Below, one piece after another: positions 25,059 through 36,890 of a stretch of DNA of 63,545 nt (within the stretch, counting starts at the first letter, position 1; each line of letters begins with the position of its first letter). The stretch comes from Saksenaea vasiformis B4078. Its lineage: Eukaryota; Mucoromycota; Mucoromycetes; Mucorales; Saksenaeaceae. The DNA is taken from assembly GCA_000697055.1 (NCBI GenBank), contig JNDT01001982.1:1-63545 (forward strand), given 5' to 3'. Below the pieces are notes generated by a model. That model saw only the letters and a program-made list of their open reading frames with translations, had not been told where the DNA came from and did no database searches. The position numbers and the translations under genes are program-made.

Positions 25059-27788
25059 AACAATTAAATCAACAGTTGGTCTTCGATATCATTTGTGGTG
25101 GTATTGGCAACACTTTGAACTGAGTGGAAGGAGTATTGGGAGTGATAAATTTTGATCATGAGCTTTGTGATACTTACCACTTGATTTTGAAACTATAGAG
25201 TCGTTCAGTGAGAGTGTTGTAGGATTTGTCCCTCTCTTTTTGCGTGATTTGTCTCATATATCAAGTTGTTGACCGATCAGTACTCACAAGCTTCGAGAAG
25301 GATGCTAATTCTACAATGTGCAGTATATCCACGTCATACATGTGACCCGTCATATAGCTATAATAGCTAAAATCGAGATTGATAGCATTAGTAGAGGGAA
25401 ACAGGAGAGGGAGGGAGGGAGAGAGACGCAGAGAGGCGGTGTGAATTAGTATCGCCAAATATTTGCCCATGAAGACAACTGCTCCTTTCGTTAGATCTTA
25501 CCATCTATCAAGGGTAGACGACGGTAGGCTGGCCGATTTGAAATTCCACCAGATTATTCACTTTACAGGCAATTTCTCTCTTACCTCGTCGCAGTTGTCT
25601 ATTTCCCGATCGCTTTGTCTCTGCTAGGAATTGGTACGAAAGAAACGCTGTAACTCACGTTCAAAGACAAGTCGATTAAATGCTTCCAGACCTATGGCAG
25701 GCATCAAACATTTTCAAGGCCTATTCAAAAGAGCCTACGAGCATTCCGCCGGTTTATTACGCAAATGATATACACATAACAGTTAAAATGCGAAGGTGGA
25801 GGAAAAGTTCGCAAGAGGGTCGAATATGATGATGTCCAGCGGAGGCATTCGCTGTACATGAATGTATGAATACTCTGGTAGCTCTGAGAGCTATTTAGTG
25901 GGTTGCGGATGGTGTGAAGATGTTATAAAAATTTTTAGAGATTAATGAAAACACTGTCCAATGACTGATTGCCGTTACGTGTCTCTTTAGACAGGTTGCA
26001 TGATATTCGTTCGTCTTCATAGATTCTGTGTTGCATACTTCTTCTCCAAATAGCAACTGCTCTTTGCCTATGCAATATCTGCAGAAGCAGCTACAAGAGA
26101 TTTGGTATTGCATTGATCCTCTCTAGTTCTACGAAACTGACCCTGGTTAGAGGAATCCTGTGAAGTGCAAGGGTCATTAATTGCAAACGCACCGCTCAAA
26201 TCTTGTTGCATCGTACTGATGAGGTCGTCTATAGATATCACATACGGGAACATCGAGAGAGGGCAAGGCGTGTTGGTCCATATTGATGATGATGATCTCA
26301 AGGTAGACAAGAAGTCGGAGCAGAAGTCCATCCATACGTAGCGAGCACAGAAGATGGCAACCGAATCAAGGCCCTGAGAGTCTTATTGTGCTATGTTATG
26401 GACGAGAAGACCAACTGGGTATCATCGCATAGCTCAATTTCATATCTTCCTGCTCTTCTAGTGATACGCTATCAAGACAGTAAGAGGCATTGCTAAAATA
26501 AGACATGTATTGTGATTTGGTTAAAGTAATAACTCAATGTTGGAGTGCTGCTGTAAGGAAAAAAGCATGTCGAGCACGTTCAAAGGGCAATTTGAGTCAG
26601 GCTCGCCATTTATGCCGAACAAGAGGAAATTTCACAGAATAATGAGCATCTCGTTTTCGCCTTAGTAAGTGACTAAAACTGCTCCATGAGGGACGGGTGC
26701 CGACAAATAGTTAATAAGTAATACATGCTTCCTACATCTTTTCTAGAAATAACTGTCGCTACGATTCGACATTTCTTTGTAAGAATCATATAATGCATTT
26801 TCATAAAGTGAGGCATTGATTTTGGGTTAAGCTGTAAATTAGAGGCGTTTTAAACAAAGATAAAGAAAGAACGGTGGTAAATGCTTCATGTCAACAGGAT
26901 GACGTTGATGTCTGATCTGAAATTGTCAGAGTCATCTTCTTCAATCTCATCCTTCCCTTTTCTCACCTTACGGTTACAGCAAGCGTTGGAGACACATTTA
27001 GAAAGTAGAGCCTGGAGGGTCGGCTTCTTGAAGCTATCCGACCTATGCGATTGAATATCTCAGCTTTGGGGAGAGCATCCTCTTGGTATTGAAGTGGACA
27101 ACTTTCTGAAGGCATACAGAGTTGATTTTCGCATTATTTACCGCAGCATATGGAACATATTTCATCCTCATAATGCAAAAAGGTCGCCTGTTTGTAGTTC
27201 TCAACTGCACGTTGTCGTTGTTTTGGTGGGAATACACCTACACAGACTACGATCGACTACAGCAGGGGCATCCTAAGGATCTACTTTCCCAATGGCTTGA
27301 ATCTAGTCAGACAGTATTCATCTGAAGCGCAGTATAAGTTGAAAAGGAAGATGTTAGGGGATTCGGAGATATTTTCAGAGAATACTGGAAGCCTATCCCA
27401 TCGCGAGATACGGATGCTCATTTTTGCCACTATTTCATTCCGTCTCTCCTTTCTTTGGTTGTTGGATGATTCCGGAGTCAATACTTAGATTATATGTATG
27501 CTCACTATGTGTTCAATAAACTTTATGTAAATAAAAAGAATTAATTACAACTGCATGTCGCGACATCGCGACTAACAACGTCGAAAAGAATTCCAAAACA
27601 TCTGACATTACATTTGTCGATGTGTAACAGAGATTTGGGTAAATGCGATACTAGTTTCTGAAAACACTGTTTGGAGAAATAATAATGAAAAAACGAGAGA
27701 GGGAGGAAGGGAAAAGTGGGGAGTGATATGAAAAATGAAAAAATGAACAAAGAGCGAAAATGTAGGGTTGAGGTATCAAACCAAATGA
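25059..27788. other. gene-poor 2.7 kb, possible decayed coding stretches
   Basis: No complete gene recognised. A plus-strand stretch at about 27120-27325 reads IFALFTAAYGTYFILIMQKG and WWEYTYTDYDRLQQ, followed after stops by DVRGFGDIFREYWKPIPSRD. This looks like remnants of an unknown protein with frame breaks. A minus-strand frame at 26068-26331 (MDFCSDFLSTLRSSSS) has no recognisable domain. A purine-rich GGGAGG run occurs near 25405-25425. Confidence 0.35.
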
Positions 27789-28957
27789 CTAGAAGTCAGC
27801 ATCCAAGGTAAATGTCTTCTCTTCGGGAGTCTTGTTCATCACACCAGCACGTTGGTAGTCAGAGACACGCTTTTCGAAGAAGTTAGTCTTTCCTTGAAGA
27901 GAAATAAGATCCATAAAATCGAAAGGATTGGTAGAGTTGTAATGCTTTGTGAAACCGAGGGCAACAAGCAAACGATCCGCAACAAACTCAATGTATTGAC
28001 ACATGAGCTGTGCGTTCATACCAATCAGGTTAACTGGTAATGCTTCGGTCAAGAATTCTTTTTCGATGCTGACAGCCTCAACAATAATGTCACGGACACA
28101 TTCGTGAGAAGGAAGATTCTTGAGATGGCCAAAAAGAAGACAAGCAAAGTCGGTATGAAGACCTTCGTCACGGCAGATCAGTTCGTTACTGAAAGTAAGA
28201 CCTGGCATAAGACCACGTTTCTTCAACCAGAAGATGGAAGCAAAGGCACCAGAGAAAAAGATTCCTTCGACGGCAGCAAAGGCAACAAGACGTTCGGCAA
28301 AGGTATTGTTGGATGAGATCCATTTGAATGCCCAGTCAGCTTTGCGTTTGATGCATGGAACTATAATTCATTCAGACAAACATGTTTGTATTTATAACTT
28401 TAACTTACTTGTTTGAATAGCATCAAAAAGACCTTCTTTTTCCTTTGGATCCTTGATATAGGTATCGATGAGCAAACTGTAGGTTTCTGCATGAATATTC
28501 TCAATCATGATCTGGAAACCATAGAAACATTTTGCTTCGGAAATCTTGACTTCGTCACAGAAGTTTTGGACCAGATTCTCATTGACAATACCATCGGAAC
28601 TGGCAAAGAAAGCCAAAATATGGGAGATGAAGTAACGTTCATCGGCGGTCATCTTATTGTCCCAGTCGTTTTGGTCCTTGCTCAGGTCGATTTCCTCAGC
28701 CGTCCAGAAAGAAGCTTCTGCCTTCTTGTAAAACTGCCAAATCTATAAAGAACAAGGTTAAAACAATAACAGCAGCTCCAAGACTTTACCTCATGGTACT
28801 TGATAGGGAAAAGACAGAAGCGTCTTGGGTTCTCTTTGAGTATCTCTTCGTCTTCTTGTTCACGATGAGTCTTCTTCATTGCTTGAAGCGATGCTGTCAT
28901 GTCGTCCACAGCCAGGTTAGAGATCTTGGAAGCAAGGTTATCGGTGACGCTAGACAT
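27789..28957 (-). CDS. RNR2: ribonucleotide reductase small subunit (R2)
   Basis: Class Ia R2 subunit, which makes the tyrosyl radical and di-iron centre used by R1 to reduce ribonucleotides to dNTPs. Three exons: [15 protein letters not shown]...[32 protein letters not shown]...[15 protein letters not shown]; and [15 protein letters not shown]...[36 protein letters not shown] and the R1-binding tail [11 protein letters not shown] at the stop. Iron ligands are visible in AEEIDL, ENIH and DEGLH. Length (about 350 residues) is usual for the family. It is transcribed divergently from the Sfh5-like gene across a short spacer that contains a CGCGTC palindrome. Confidence 0.96.
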
Positions 28958-29101
28958 GGTAGAAGAAGAAGATAAAGCTAAAGATACTAAACCAAAGGAA
29001 CAAAGAGTCCTTCCCACTCCCCTTTTTTATACCTTTCATTCACTGACAAATGTCTGTGTAATATCGTGACTGTGGCAAGGAAAAAAAAATTGCTACTTTT
29101 G

Positions 29102-29118
29102 CGCGTCTTGAAGACGCG
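29102..29118. promoter_or_regulatory. 17-bp CGCGTC palindrome in the RNR2/SFH5 divergent promoter
   Basis: CGCGTCTTGAAGACGCG is a perfect palindrome around a central G, followed at once by ACGCGCG. It lies 144 bp upstream of the RNR2 start and 170 bp upstream of the Sfh5-like start. In yeasts, S-phase genes including ribonucleotide reductase are controlled by MBF through MCB boxes with an ACGCG core; GACGCG here carries that core. The assignment is by analogy only. Confidence 0.4.
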
Positions 29119-29237
29119 ACGCGCGCCGTCTTCGTGAGGCCAGTCCCTCTGAGCTCTCCTTCTATTTCCTTTTGCGGTTGTTCCGTTGCTCGGCCAATCA
29201 TCCTCTCGGCCCGTCATTCTCTCCTCTTTCTGGTCTT

Positions 29238-29261
29238 TTCTTCTTCTTCTTCTTCTTCTTT
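29238..29261. repeat. TTC microsatellite in 5' region of the Sfh5-like gene
   Basis: About eight TTC/TCT units in a pyrimidine-rich stretch directly upstream of the ATG at 29289, probably within the 5' untranslated region. Confidence 0.8.
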
Positions 29262-29288
29262 TCTTTCTTTACTCTTTTTCTCGTCATC

Positions 29289-30699
29289 ATGACTCAAAAC
29301 GCATTCGTCAAGGCATTCTCTAAAGAAGAAGTAGAAGCTGTCGCCAAATTAAAGGCTACTTTGCCTGACATTGTCAAAAATGCGTTGCAATCCGAAGACC
29401 CTTATGCATTGTGGGGCATCACGCTCGACAAGGAGTCGCAGGATGAACGCTTGGACGTTCTACTCGTCAAGTTTCTGCGTGCAAGGTAACAGAAATTGGA
29501 AAAAATCTCCGATAAATGCCACAACTAAACGGTTGTGTTGCTGCCCCAGGGATCTGAACATGGAAGCGGCTTCCAAAATGCTGACAGATACTTTGGTGTG
29601 GCGCAAGGAATTCAAAACAGACGATATCATCAACGAGACATTTGATGATACCATCTTTGGCAAGGTCGGGTACATGCATCAGACAGATAAGGAAGGCCGA
29701 CCGGTCTGCTATAACTTCTACGGCGACCTCGATCAGGACAAAGTCTTTGGTGATATCAATACGTAAGCTTCCCAGCTTCTATACCATTTTAGTCATTGAC
29801 CAGCCACAGTTTCATCCGCTGGAGAGTTCAGCTCATGGAAAAGGGTATCCAACTGGTGGACTTTGTCAACGTAGACTCCATGGTTCAAGTCCATGACTAC
29901 AAGGGCGCGTCGATGTTTGGCCGCACCGCAAATGCTAAGGCAGCAACAAAAGAAATCATTAAAATCATGCAGGATAATTATCCCGAATTTTTGGTAGGAC
30001 CGATCGACAGACCCATGATCTTCTTGACACTTATGACTTCATCCAGGCCACGAAATATTTTGTCAACGTGCCATGGTGGGGAAGGTAAATGAGGAGAAAT
30101 CGAGGAGCTTGTCAACTAAGTCGACATCAAAGCAAAATCTTCAAGCTGATTCGTCCTTTGCTACCGGAAGCCACGTTCAAGAAATTTGTCGTATGTTCCA
30201 AGTAAGCAGATAGAGAATGTAACACAAAGCACCTGATGCTTTTCTTTTTCCAATTAGCGATGAGCTTTTGGACACTTTGACTCAATCTATCAATCAAGCG
30301 AATCTCCCCGAAATCTATCAACCACCAAACCCAAAAGCGGTCGAGATTGTTCCCGTCGTAGAGGAAACACATGCCGAACCTAAAAAACATACGGAGGCAA
30401 AACAAGATGCAGATCCCGCGCATGATGAAGAGTCTAAGCAAGACGGGGCAGATAAACAAAAGGAGGAGTCTAAGAAGGAAGAGCCAGAAACTTTGCCTCC
30501 TACCACTACAGAAGAAGTCGTGATAACTGAAGAGATCCTTGAAACGAAACAAGAAACGGTAAAAGTAAATCATGATAAGAAAGAAACGTCAGATGACGAG
30601 ATTATTGAGATTGGCGCTGCGGAGGATGAGGAGATCAAGGGCAGTAAGAAGGCGGAGAAGAAGCCAGCCAATGAAGCTGCCGGGGTAGAACAACAGTAA
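29289..30699 (+). CDS. SFH5: Sec14/CRAL-TRIO phosphatidylinositol transfer protein, Sfh5-like
   Basis: Five exons encode a CRAL-TRIO N-terminal segment (LDVLLVKFLRARDLNMEAAS) and a Sec14 lipid-binding domain: GKVGYMHQTDKEGRPVCYNF, FIRWRVQLMEKGIQLVDFVN, IMQDNYPEFLATKYFVNVPW and FKLIRPLLPEATFKKF. Introns at 30,00x and 30,09x join EFL-ATKYF and WWG-SKIFK, and a later one joins VVCS-NDELL. Sfh5-type proteins move phosphatidylinositol between membranes at the ER and plasma membrane. The domain is followed by a Glu/Lys-rich, apparently disordered tail of about 130 residues (EEPETLPPTTTEEVV). Sfh5 versus another Sec14 branch is a judgement by eye. Confidence 0.85.
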
Positions 30700-31231
30700 G
30701 AATGCCTTTCCCAAGTACACTACCCCTCTCTGCCCTTTTACTATTTCTTCTTTCTTCTACCAATTAGTGGCTAATACATTTCAAGCAATCTAAGATGATG
30801 TACCGATAAATAGCACAATAAAAACTACGTGTCGTTATATTGCATTGTTTTGTTATGATGCACGGGCACCATGTGCATGCTCTTCATGTAAACATAGCTG
30901 CAGAATTCATTCTCGATCTTTCATGAACTTGACATTCAAGGATACACAGCATTGCATGAATTTTTTATAAGTGTCAACTGTGCCGCTACCTGTTTCCTCA
31001 TCGAGGAGGAAAAACGCCTTCAAAGATGATGTACATCATGCTGGCCCCGCAATGCATTACATGCAAGAAAACAGCGTACCATTTCTTTGTTTCCCAGGTT
31101 TTTCTACCAATGAAAATAACTGTTTCTGTAAGTTCCCATGCAAATAATCGCATATATCAATATAGGACTTGGTAATTGCATATACATGAGACTTGCTAAA
31201 AGTACACCCGTAGCCGTAAGGCAAGCCTATG
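30700..31231. other. intergenic, no gene recognised
   Basis: Spacer between the Sfh5-like gene and repeat copy A. A likely polyadenylation-type AATAAAA occurs near 30820. No other feature seen. Confidence 0.4.
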
Positions 31232-32065
31232 AACTGCAAGAGGTACCTGAATAGTATTTATTGAACAAGGTTTTACGCTAATCTATATAAATTTTGCGTC
31301 CATGAGGAACCACTTTTACGCTAAGAAAAGAATCAAATATGCATTCGTTAATACATAAGTTGGCAACAAATTCATACACTACTTACGTCAACACGCCCCC
31401 TCGATGGACGCGAAATTTATATAGACAGTGTAAAAAGTTGTTCATGGTTAGTAAATGGAATAATATTTGAACGTCAGTTTACTTAAACCCCCGAAGAGTA
31501 TTTCCATGAAGGCCATGCTGGCCGCACCCCCCACTGTAATGGGTGGGGATGGGAGAAGTGGAGGAAATTGGCTTCATTGAGCGGCCAGCTGTAGTGCACT
31601 GCAGAGGACTTGAAGCGATACAACGTCCGGCCATCTATCGTACAAGATGAGTGACACTGAAGGCGAAAACATCAATTTTACTTACTTAAGTGAAGCGTAA
31701 AGATGCCACCACAGCCGAGACGGTCCGGGACAGAGATCACGGGCTAAACAATCCATCAAAAGACATGAGTGATCCTGGATGCGTATTTCATTAAAAGCAC
31801 ATAACGGGGATGTGAAATGAATAGAGCCAAAGAAAAAAAAAGAATTCATGCGTCCCTTTTAAATACTGTCACTTTAAGGGTTCCAGTGGGTACGTTGGGG
31901 AGCCTATCACAATGGACCAGCGCAATACACCTTTGATTCAGAAGTAAATGTACCTGATTCTCTGCGCAAAGATACGCTGCTCCTCACCGCAGAATTAAAG
32001 TGGTGTCAACGCAAAGTATTATTTGGATGGTACAAATGTATTCAAAATCCAGTAATATCGAATCG
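31232..32065 (+). repeat. dispersed repeat family, copy A (longest)
   Basis: Starts AGGTACCTG...TTTATTGAACAAG and has a 190-bp left part with imperfect inverted arms: TTTTACGCTAATCTATATAA/ATTTTGCGTCCATGAGG against GACGCGAAATTTATATAGAC near 31405-31427. It continues through TTAGTAAATGGAA, TTTACTTAAACCCCCGAAG, GAGCCAAAGAAAAA and TTTTAAATACTGTCACTTTA. The last 190 bp also match copy E and contain an open stretch reading GAYHNGPAQYTFDSEVNVPD and LRKDTLLLTAELKWCQ, perhaps the end of a lost coding region. Five other copies lie in this window. No transposase is visible. Confidence 0.75.
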
Positions 32066-33895
32066 ATTACTTAACTAAACTTCTTTGCACTCATACTATC
32101 CCCTTTCGGAAGCTGTTAGCAAGCTATTGAGGTTTGACGCTTAGCAATCGTTGTCGCGACATGATGACTATAGGACAAGTTTTTCTTCCATTGTTTGTTT
32201 CGTTAACACGGCGTTAAAAGCTATGAGACCCACATGCACTCGCTCATTGTTGTTTCTTTGGGAACTCGTTTCGCAAAAAAAAAAAAAAAAAAAAAAACCT
32301 ACCAGCTGAAAACTAAGTTCGGGTTTTCCAAGCAAAGGGATTCCATTATGTATGATATGCAGCTTGCTAAACCAGGATGGCGCTATTGTAGAGACAAGGT
32401 ATGTCGAATAAGCGACTGTTGACCATTTTATAGTATGAAGTCAACCGGTTCCATGTCCATGAAAACAAGGGCAATCAAAGACATAGAACAGCTACCAAGC
32501 CCGTTATGGTTCCTTTGTGGAAAAAGCGTTCATGAAAGTGCCTTATCTGCCGTTTGCCAAGAACGTGAAAATGTTTTCTGTTAACTATCATGCTTATGCA
32601 CGTCATAACACCCAGATGACTCCATTAAATAAATTGAAGGAATCATCTGACGATTGTTGTATCCGTGCTATGATTGGGAGCTGTTCAGTGCTGCTACCAC
32701 GCACGCGGAGTTGACCCACTCCACTGGGTAAGCGGAGAAGAACTTGACGCCATTCTTAAAGAGAAGACAACCCCGATATCTCTATTACTAAAGATGGCGG
32801 CACCTACTCAATGGAAATATTTAGCTAAATCCAATCAAGACCGAGCGAAGCATTATATGTCGTAAAAGTAGGTACGGCAATAACCAAAGAGGACCCTACA
32901 GAACGGATATCCATTCTCCGGGTCTTCGTGAGAATCTCATAGACTCATATCATGCCTGACAAATAAAACCAGTTACTGAGTCATGTAGTGGCTAGGCACT
33001 ATGTGCCAATATTAAAAAAGTACATGTTACCTTTTTCGGACTTCATGTTTCGTGGCAATTGTAGATGGGGAGTTTAGCGTCCACAGACTTTTTGGGGAAG
33101 TGCACCATTGAAACAGGGACAGCTCGTTCTGGGGATTCAACGCAGTTCAGCAGCGATGATGGTGGACTTTTTCGGAAGAAGAGTTGATCCGTTGGTGTTA
33201 CATAATGCTACACGCATAGAACAAGCGGAACCGAGCAAGTATCAGGATTGTATCGAAGCGAACAACGTGTGCGTGCGCACAAAAAAAAACAATGGATAGT
33301 GTGTTCATTTACGTACATAACGAGAGCGCGAGGGTTAAGTTATAAAGGTAATTCTATGGTGCTTCAATGAGAAAAGCCTGGCTGACGAAACAAGATTATC
33401 GCTTGGCGTTGTCCAGCCAAAAAGGATAGGAAGAGGTATTACACATTGTGATGAGACTCTCAGCATTACTATTAATTTAAAAAGGATCTCATGATGTTGT
33501 ACTAAACGATGCGCAAGTTAATTTGCATAGTCCAACATGACGGCTTACTTTGATAGAAAGAGGAAGAGGAGGTCTGAAGTTCAAGTCAACAGCCGCACTT
33601 GCATTGCAGGAAAAAAAAAACAATGAAGCATGACTCTAACCGTAGGATTTGCAAGACTTCCGCCAAGACACAGAACCACTGTTGGAGCGACAATCCACTT
33701 CACACTTGATACGATTTGTTTTCCAGTTTCAATTTTTTTTATTTGCTTCACAGAAGTTGCTCTTTTTTCTTGTATGGGTTGTTATGCTATGAGGATGAAA
33801 AGATGATATAGATAATTTTCTTTTTACAAAAAAAGAGATAGAAGTGAAAAGATTGTGATGATAAGGGAGACCTGCTCTGCGGGTAGGGAAATTTT
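32066..33895. other. gene-poor, possible decayed coding fragments and a poly-A tract
   Basis: A run of 24 A at 32275-32298 precedes frames such as TKFGFSKQRDSIMYDMQLAK and MKVPYLPFAKNVKMFSVNY (32530-32590). Further pieces at 32700-32870 (GEELDAILKEKTTP) and 33108-33299 are in different frames with stops. They look like fragments of one or more dead genes or elements, but I could not identify the family. The rest is the 3' flank of the secreted protein gene. Confidence 0.3.
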
Positions 33896-34285
33896 TTAGA
33901 CCCAGTTCCAGGTGATGGGGACGCGGCCATCGTCGAAATTCGCAATCTTGCCAAACGCCGCTGGACTCAGATCAACGGAGCCATCGCCGCATGAGGGACA
34001 TGTATCGACAATCGTGACCGTAACAGAACCCTTAGGACCATTGACGCGGATACGTCTGCCACATTTTTTGTTGAGATTTGGATTTCCTGGATTGGCCATC
34101 TGTGGAGCATTGAGAGCAGCTACCATTTCGCTGTCCGAGTGTTCACCGCCGCAAGAACTTCTTCCGACACTAGGATTGTAGAAGGTACCGTCGCCAGAGA
34201 AGCTACGCTTTTCCATAGGCACAGGTGCAGCGGTGACAACAGCAAGAGCGGAGACAAGAGTAAGAAGGACGGTGTTGAAGATCAT
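33896..34285 (-). CDS. secreted double-psi beta-barrel (RlpA/barwin-like) protein 1
   Basis: Intronless gene for a 129-residue protein. Residues 1-20 (MIFNTVLLTLVSALAVVTAA) form a signal peptide with a likely cleavage after TAA. The mature part begins FSGDGTFYNPSVGRSSCGGE and continues with DSEMVAALNAPQM, CGRRIRV, GPKGSVTVTIVDTCPSCGDG and VDLSPAAFGKI, ending VPITWNWV. This is the double-psi beta-barrel fold of the RlpA/expansin-domain-1/barwin group; paired Cys (SCGGE, KKCGR, DTCPSC) should form disulfides. Such small secreted fungal proteins include cerato-platanin-like and plant-interacting proteins, but no activity can be assigned. A paralogue lies at 43879-44695. A TATA-type sequence lies 110 bp upstream. 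Confidence 0.92.
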   Translation of the reverse strand: MIFNTVLLTLVSALAVVTAAPVPMEKRSFSGDGTFYNPSVGRSSCGGEHSDSEMVAALNAPQMANPGNPNLNKKCGRRIRVNGPKGSVTVTIVDTCPSCGDGSVDLSPAAFGKIANFDDGRVPITWNWV

Positions 34286-36890
34286 GGTGATTATAGTAAA
34301 CGATTGGGATGAGTGTATTTTGTTACGACCAGCGTTTGTTTAAGATGAGAAGAAGTGAAGGATGATGACCAACAAAACTTAGAATTTGGGTTGCTTTATA
34401 TAGTCGAAGGAAGACCCTGCACCACGCTCAGTCATAAACATAAACTCAGCTTGATTACTGAATCCCTAAAGTGTGTCTGTCCGAAGTGGCAAGAACTAAT
34501 TTGTGTCTCCGAGTACAAGAAAAAAATTTCCTTGTTTGGTGGAATGCCGACTGCGTATGAGATTTCCAAGTTTTTATTACCGATCGTGGTGGGGGCCGCG
34601 CAAAGAACGTGGCCATTGTACTGTTACACGACCTATCAAAATATTGACTGAGACCCGGACACTGGTTTCTCTGTTACATCTATTTCTTGAGATGAGGGAC
34701 CAGACCCCACCATTTGTTTTTATTTCGCAATACACACACCCGGAACTCATCCGATATTCGGGCGTTACATGCAATAATTGATCATCTACTTACCGAGTTA
34801 ATTACCTCCTTTTTCCTTTTTCATACAATCCTCGTATATTAGGTTATTAACCGCTCTGAAATCCATGGCAACGCAAAAAGAAAAAAAAATTAAATACAAA
34901 TTGGACACTGGGCTGCTGCGGAAAAGGCGGCGACGATTTAAAGTTAAACTTAGATACACGAAGTCGATGGAGCAATCCACGCGAACGATGTTACCAACGT
35001 GCGCACATGGGTACGGGTCAAAAGTGTTGTATTGCAAGCTGATGCAGGAACACCGTAACTTGGTCCCCATCTTCTCCTTTTGCGCACTTCACGCAGTAAT
35101 ATAATCAAATCCATGAATTCGATAAACGAAGTTTATTGTGACAGCCTTATTCGGAGGAACAATGCGCGATTTTCTTTTTCTTCAAAAATGAACAGCGCAA
35201 CCAATGATATGGTGCTTAGGAGAACAATGCCCACGATGGATCCGATAACACCTGAGTTTTCTTTTTTCTTTTTTACAGACCGACAGTGTAGATTGTTCTG
35301 AAACTTGGGACGCGCAAGGGGTAAAAAAAAAAAAAAAAGACTTTTCTCCCTAATTGATCATGCACAGACGTTCGTATACGTTCCACAATTGTTGAAGGCA
35401 GTAAGAGCAATGTCACCCCCCCCCCCCCTTGATTTCCGCGCTGTCAGTTTTGGACAATAAAAGAGCTACAATTAGCTGTCTTCATGTTGTATGGATGCTT
35501 TCATTTCCAAACTCCTTTGAATAGCAATAGTGGATGCATTTTTTGCGGGTGATCATACATCTGTTATAGGAATGAGCAATATTGTTATTGTTACCAAAAG
35601 AATCGGAGATCTATGCACAGCGAAAACTGGGGATCTGTGCTTGCTTTCAAGTTGGGACGACTTGCTTTGCCGCATTTGAGCTCAACTGTCGACTTCCTTA
35701 TAAATGCGCATTACCGCGTTCACTCGTGATACAAGCGGTTGCCCGAACCTGGAGCTATCCAAGCATATATTTTGACAATGATAATGGCTTTGAACTGATA
35801 CTCAAAGAGATGGGCCATAGATGGAGAAGTTGAACACACAATGCTTCCGAAAAAAGTAGGGCCATTGGATTGCTTGGGAATTTTTCAGCGCTTTTCGCAA
35901 CGTGGTACATACGCACAGCCTTAACAATGGAGATTTCAGTTATCAGGACAATCAGAGATTAGTGCAGTTCACAATTTAAGCGGAACACTTTAGAACACCG
36001 ATTACGTTTCCACAGTGAATCGCCGAGCTCAGAATACCACTGTACTCTTACCCAGGCATATTAAGATCTCCGATCGTCCCAATAAGACATAGCCGTTTGC
36101 GATCAAAGACAGCCAACCGTACTATTGGCATACCATTTCCAAGGGCTTGTATACTGAAAACAGTCATTCAATGGTAGCAGCAACTTGTCCCTGGATGATG
36201 GCAAATAATGAAAATCGTGGTAATATTACTTTGACGGAATTACGTAGGACCATGTGAGCTTGTAACATATTGCAACATACGGAGGTGGTCAGTGTGGCAC
36301 ATTCACGCCATAAGCACTGTAGAAAAGGAAGCGCCGGTTAAGTACTCCCTGGAGTTGAAATCAATGTTGAAAGCCACAAATGTTGAATAAACTATCTCTC
36401 TGAAAAATGCATGAAACAGAAAGACGTAGATATGCATTAACATGGTTCGCCATTCGGAATATTATACTTGAGTGTTCGCAGGTCCTATTGCAGCAGTCTT
36501 TCCATCTCTGCTACATGCTATCGGTAGCTCTGTCTGGAAGAATTACAAAGATGTTCATTCTTACTGTTTGTTGTGAATCTGACAGCCAACCTTACCGTTT
36601 GGTACTCAGACATGCCCATAAAGAATAGCTTCTACACACAAACAGAGAAGATCTAGCGGACCTAGGTGTCGAAAGTAGGATAAAATAGTTCTGTCTGACC
36701 GACATCATCAATGCAATGAACCTATTAGATACGATCAACATATCATCCGAAAAATAAAGGTATGTATTAGATATTTCTTTTCTGTTCATCTAATTCTCGA
36801 CCATCCCAATAATGGTTCTTATTTCTTAACAAAAAAGGGCCGTGCTCCATGCAACAGCTAAATCGTTCCTCATGGAGGCAGTGACTCCAA
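34286..36890. other. gene-poor, contains putative promoter of the secreted protein gene
   Basis: Beyond the promoter of the 33.9-kb gene I see only short frames. There is a 13-nt C run at 35416-35428 and a 16-nt A run near 35322-35338. No gene, tRNA or recognised repeat. Confidence 0.4.
34395..34403 (-). promoter_or_regulatory. TATA box of the secreted DPBB gene 1
   Basis: CTATATAAA on the minus strand, about 110 bp upstream of the start codon at 34285. The paralogous gene has a similar TATA sequence, which fits a strong regulated promoter. Confidence 0.55.

Noticed and set aside
30127..30573. 148-codon minus-strand frame antisense to the Sfh5-like tail
   Set aside because: Complement of the Glu/Lys-rich tail gives a Phe/Leu-rich translation; a compositional artefact.
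32234..33299. Frames considered as remnants of a second Fanzor or other TnpB-like gene
   Set aside because: No VDPG, TDG or CxxC motif in register could be found; listed only as unidentified fragments.
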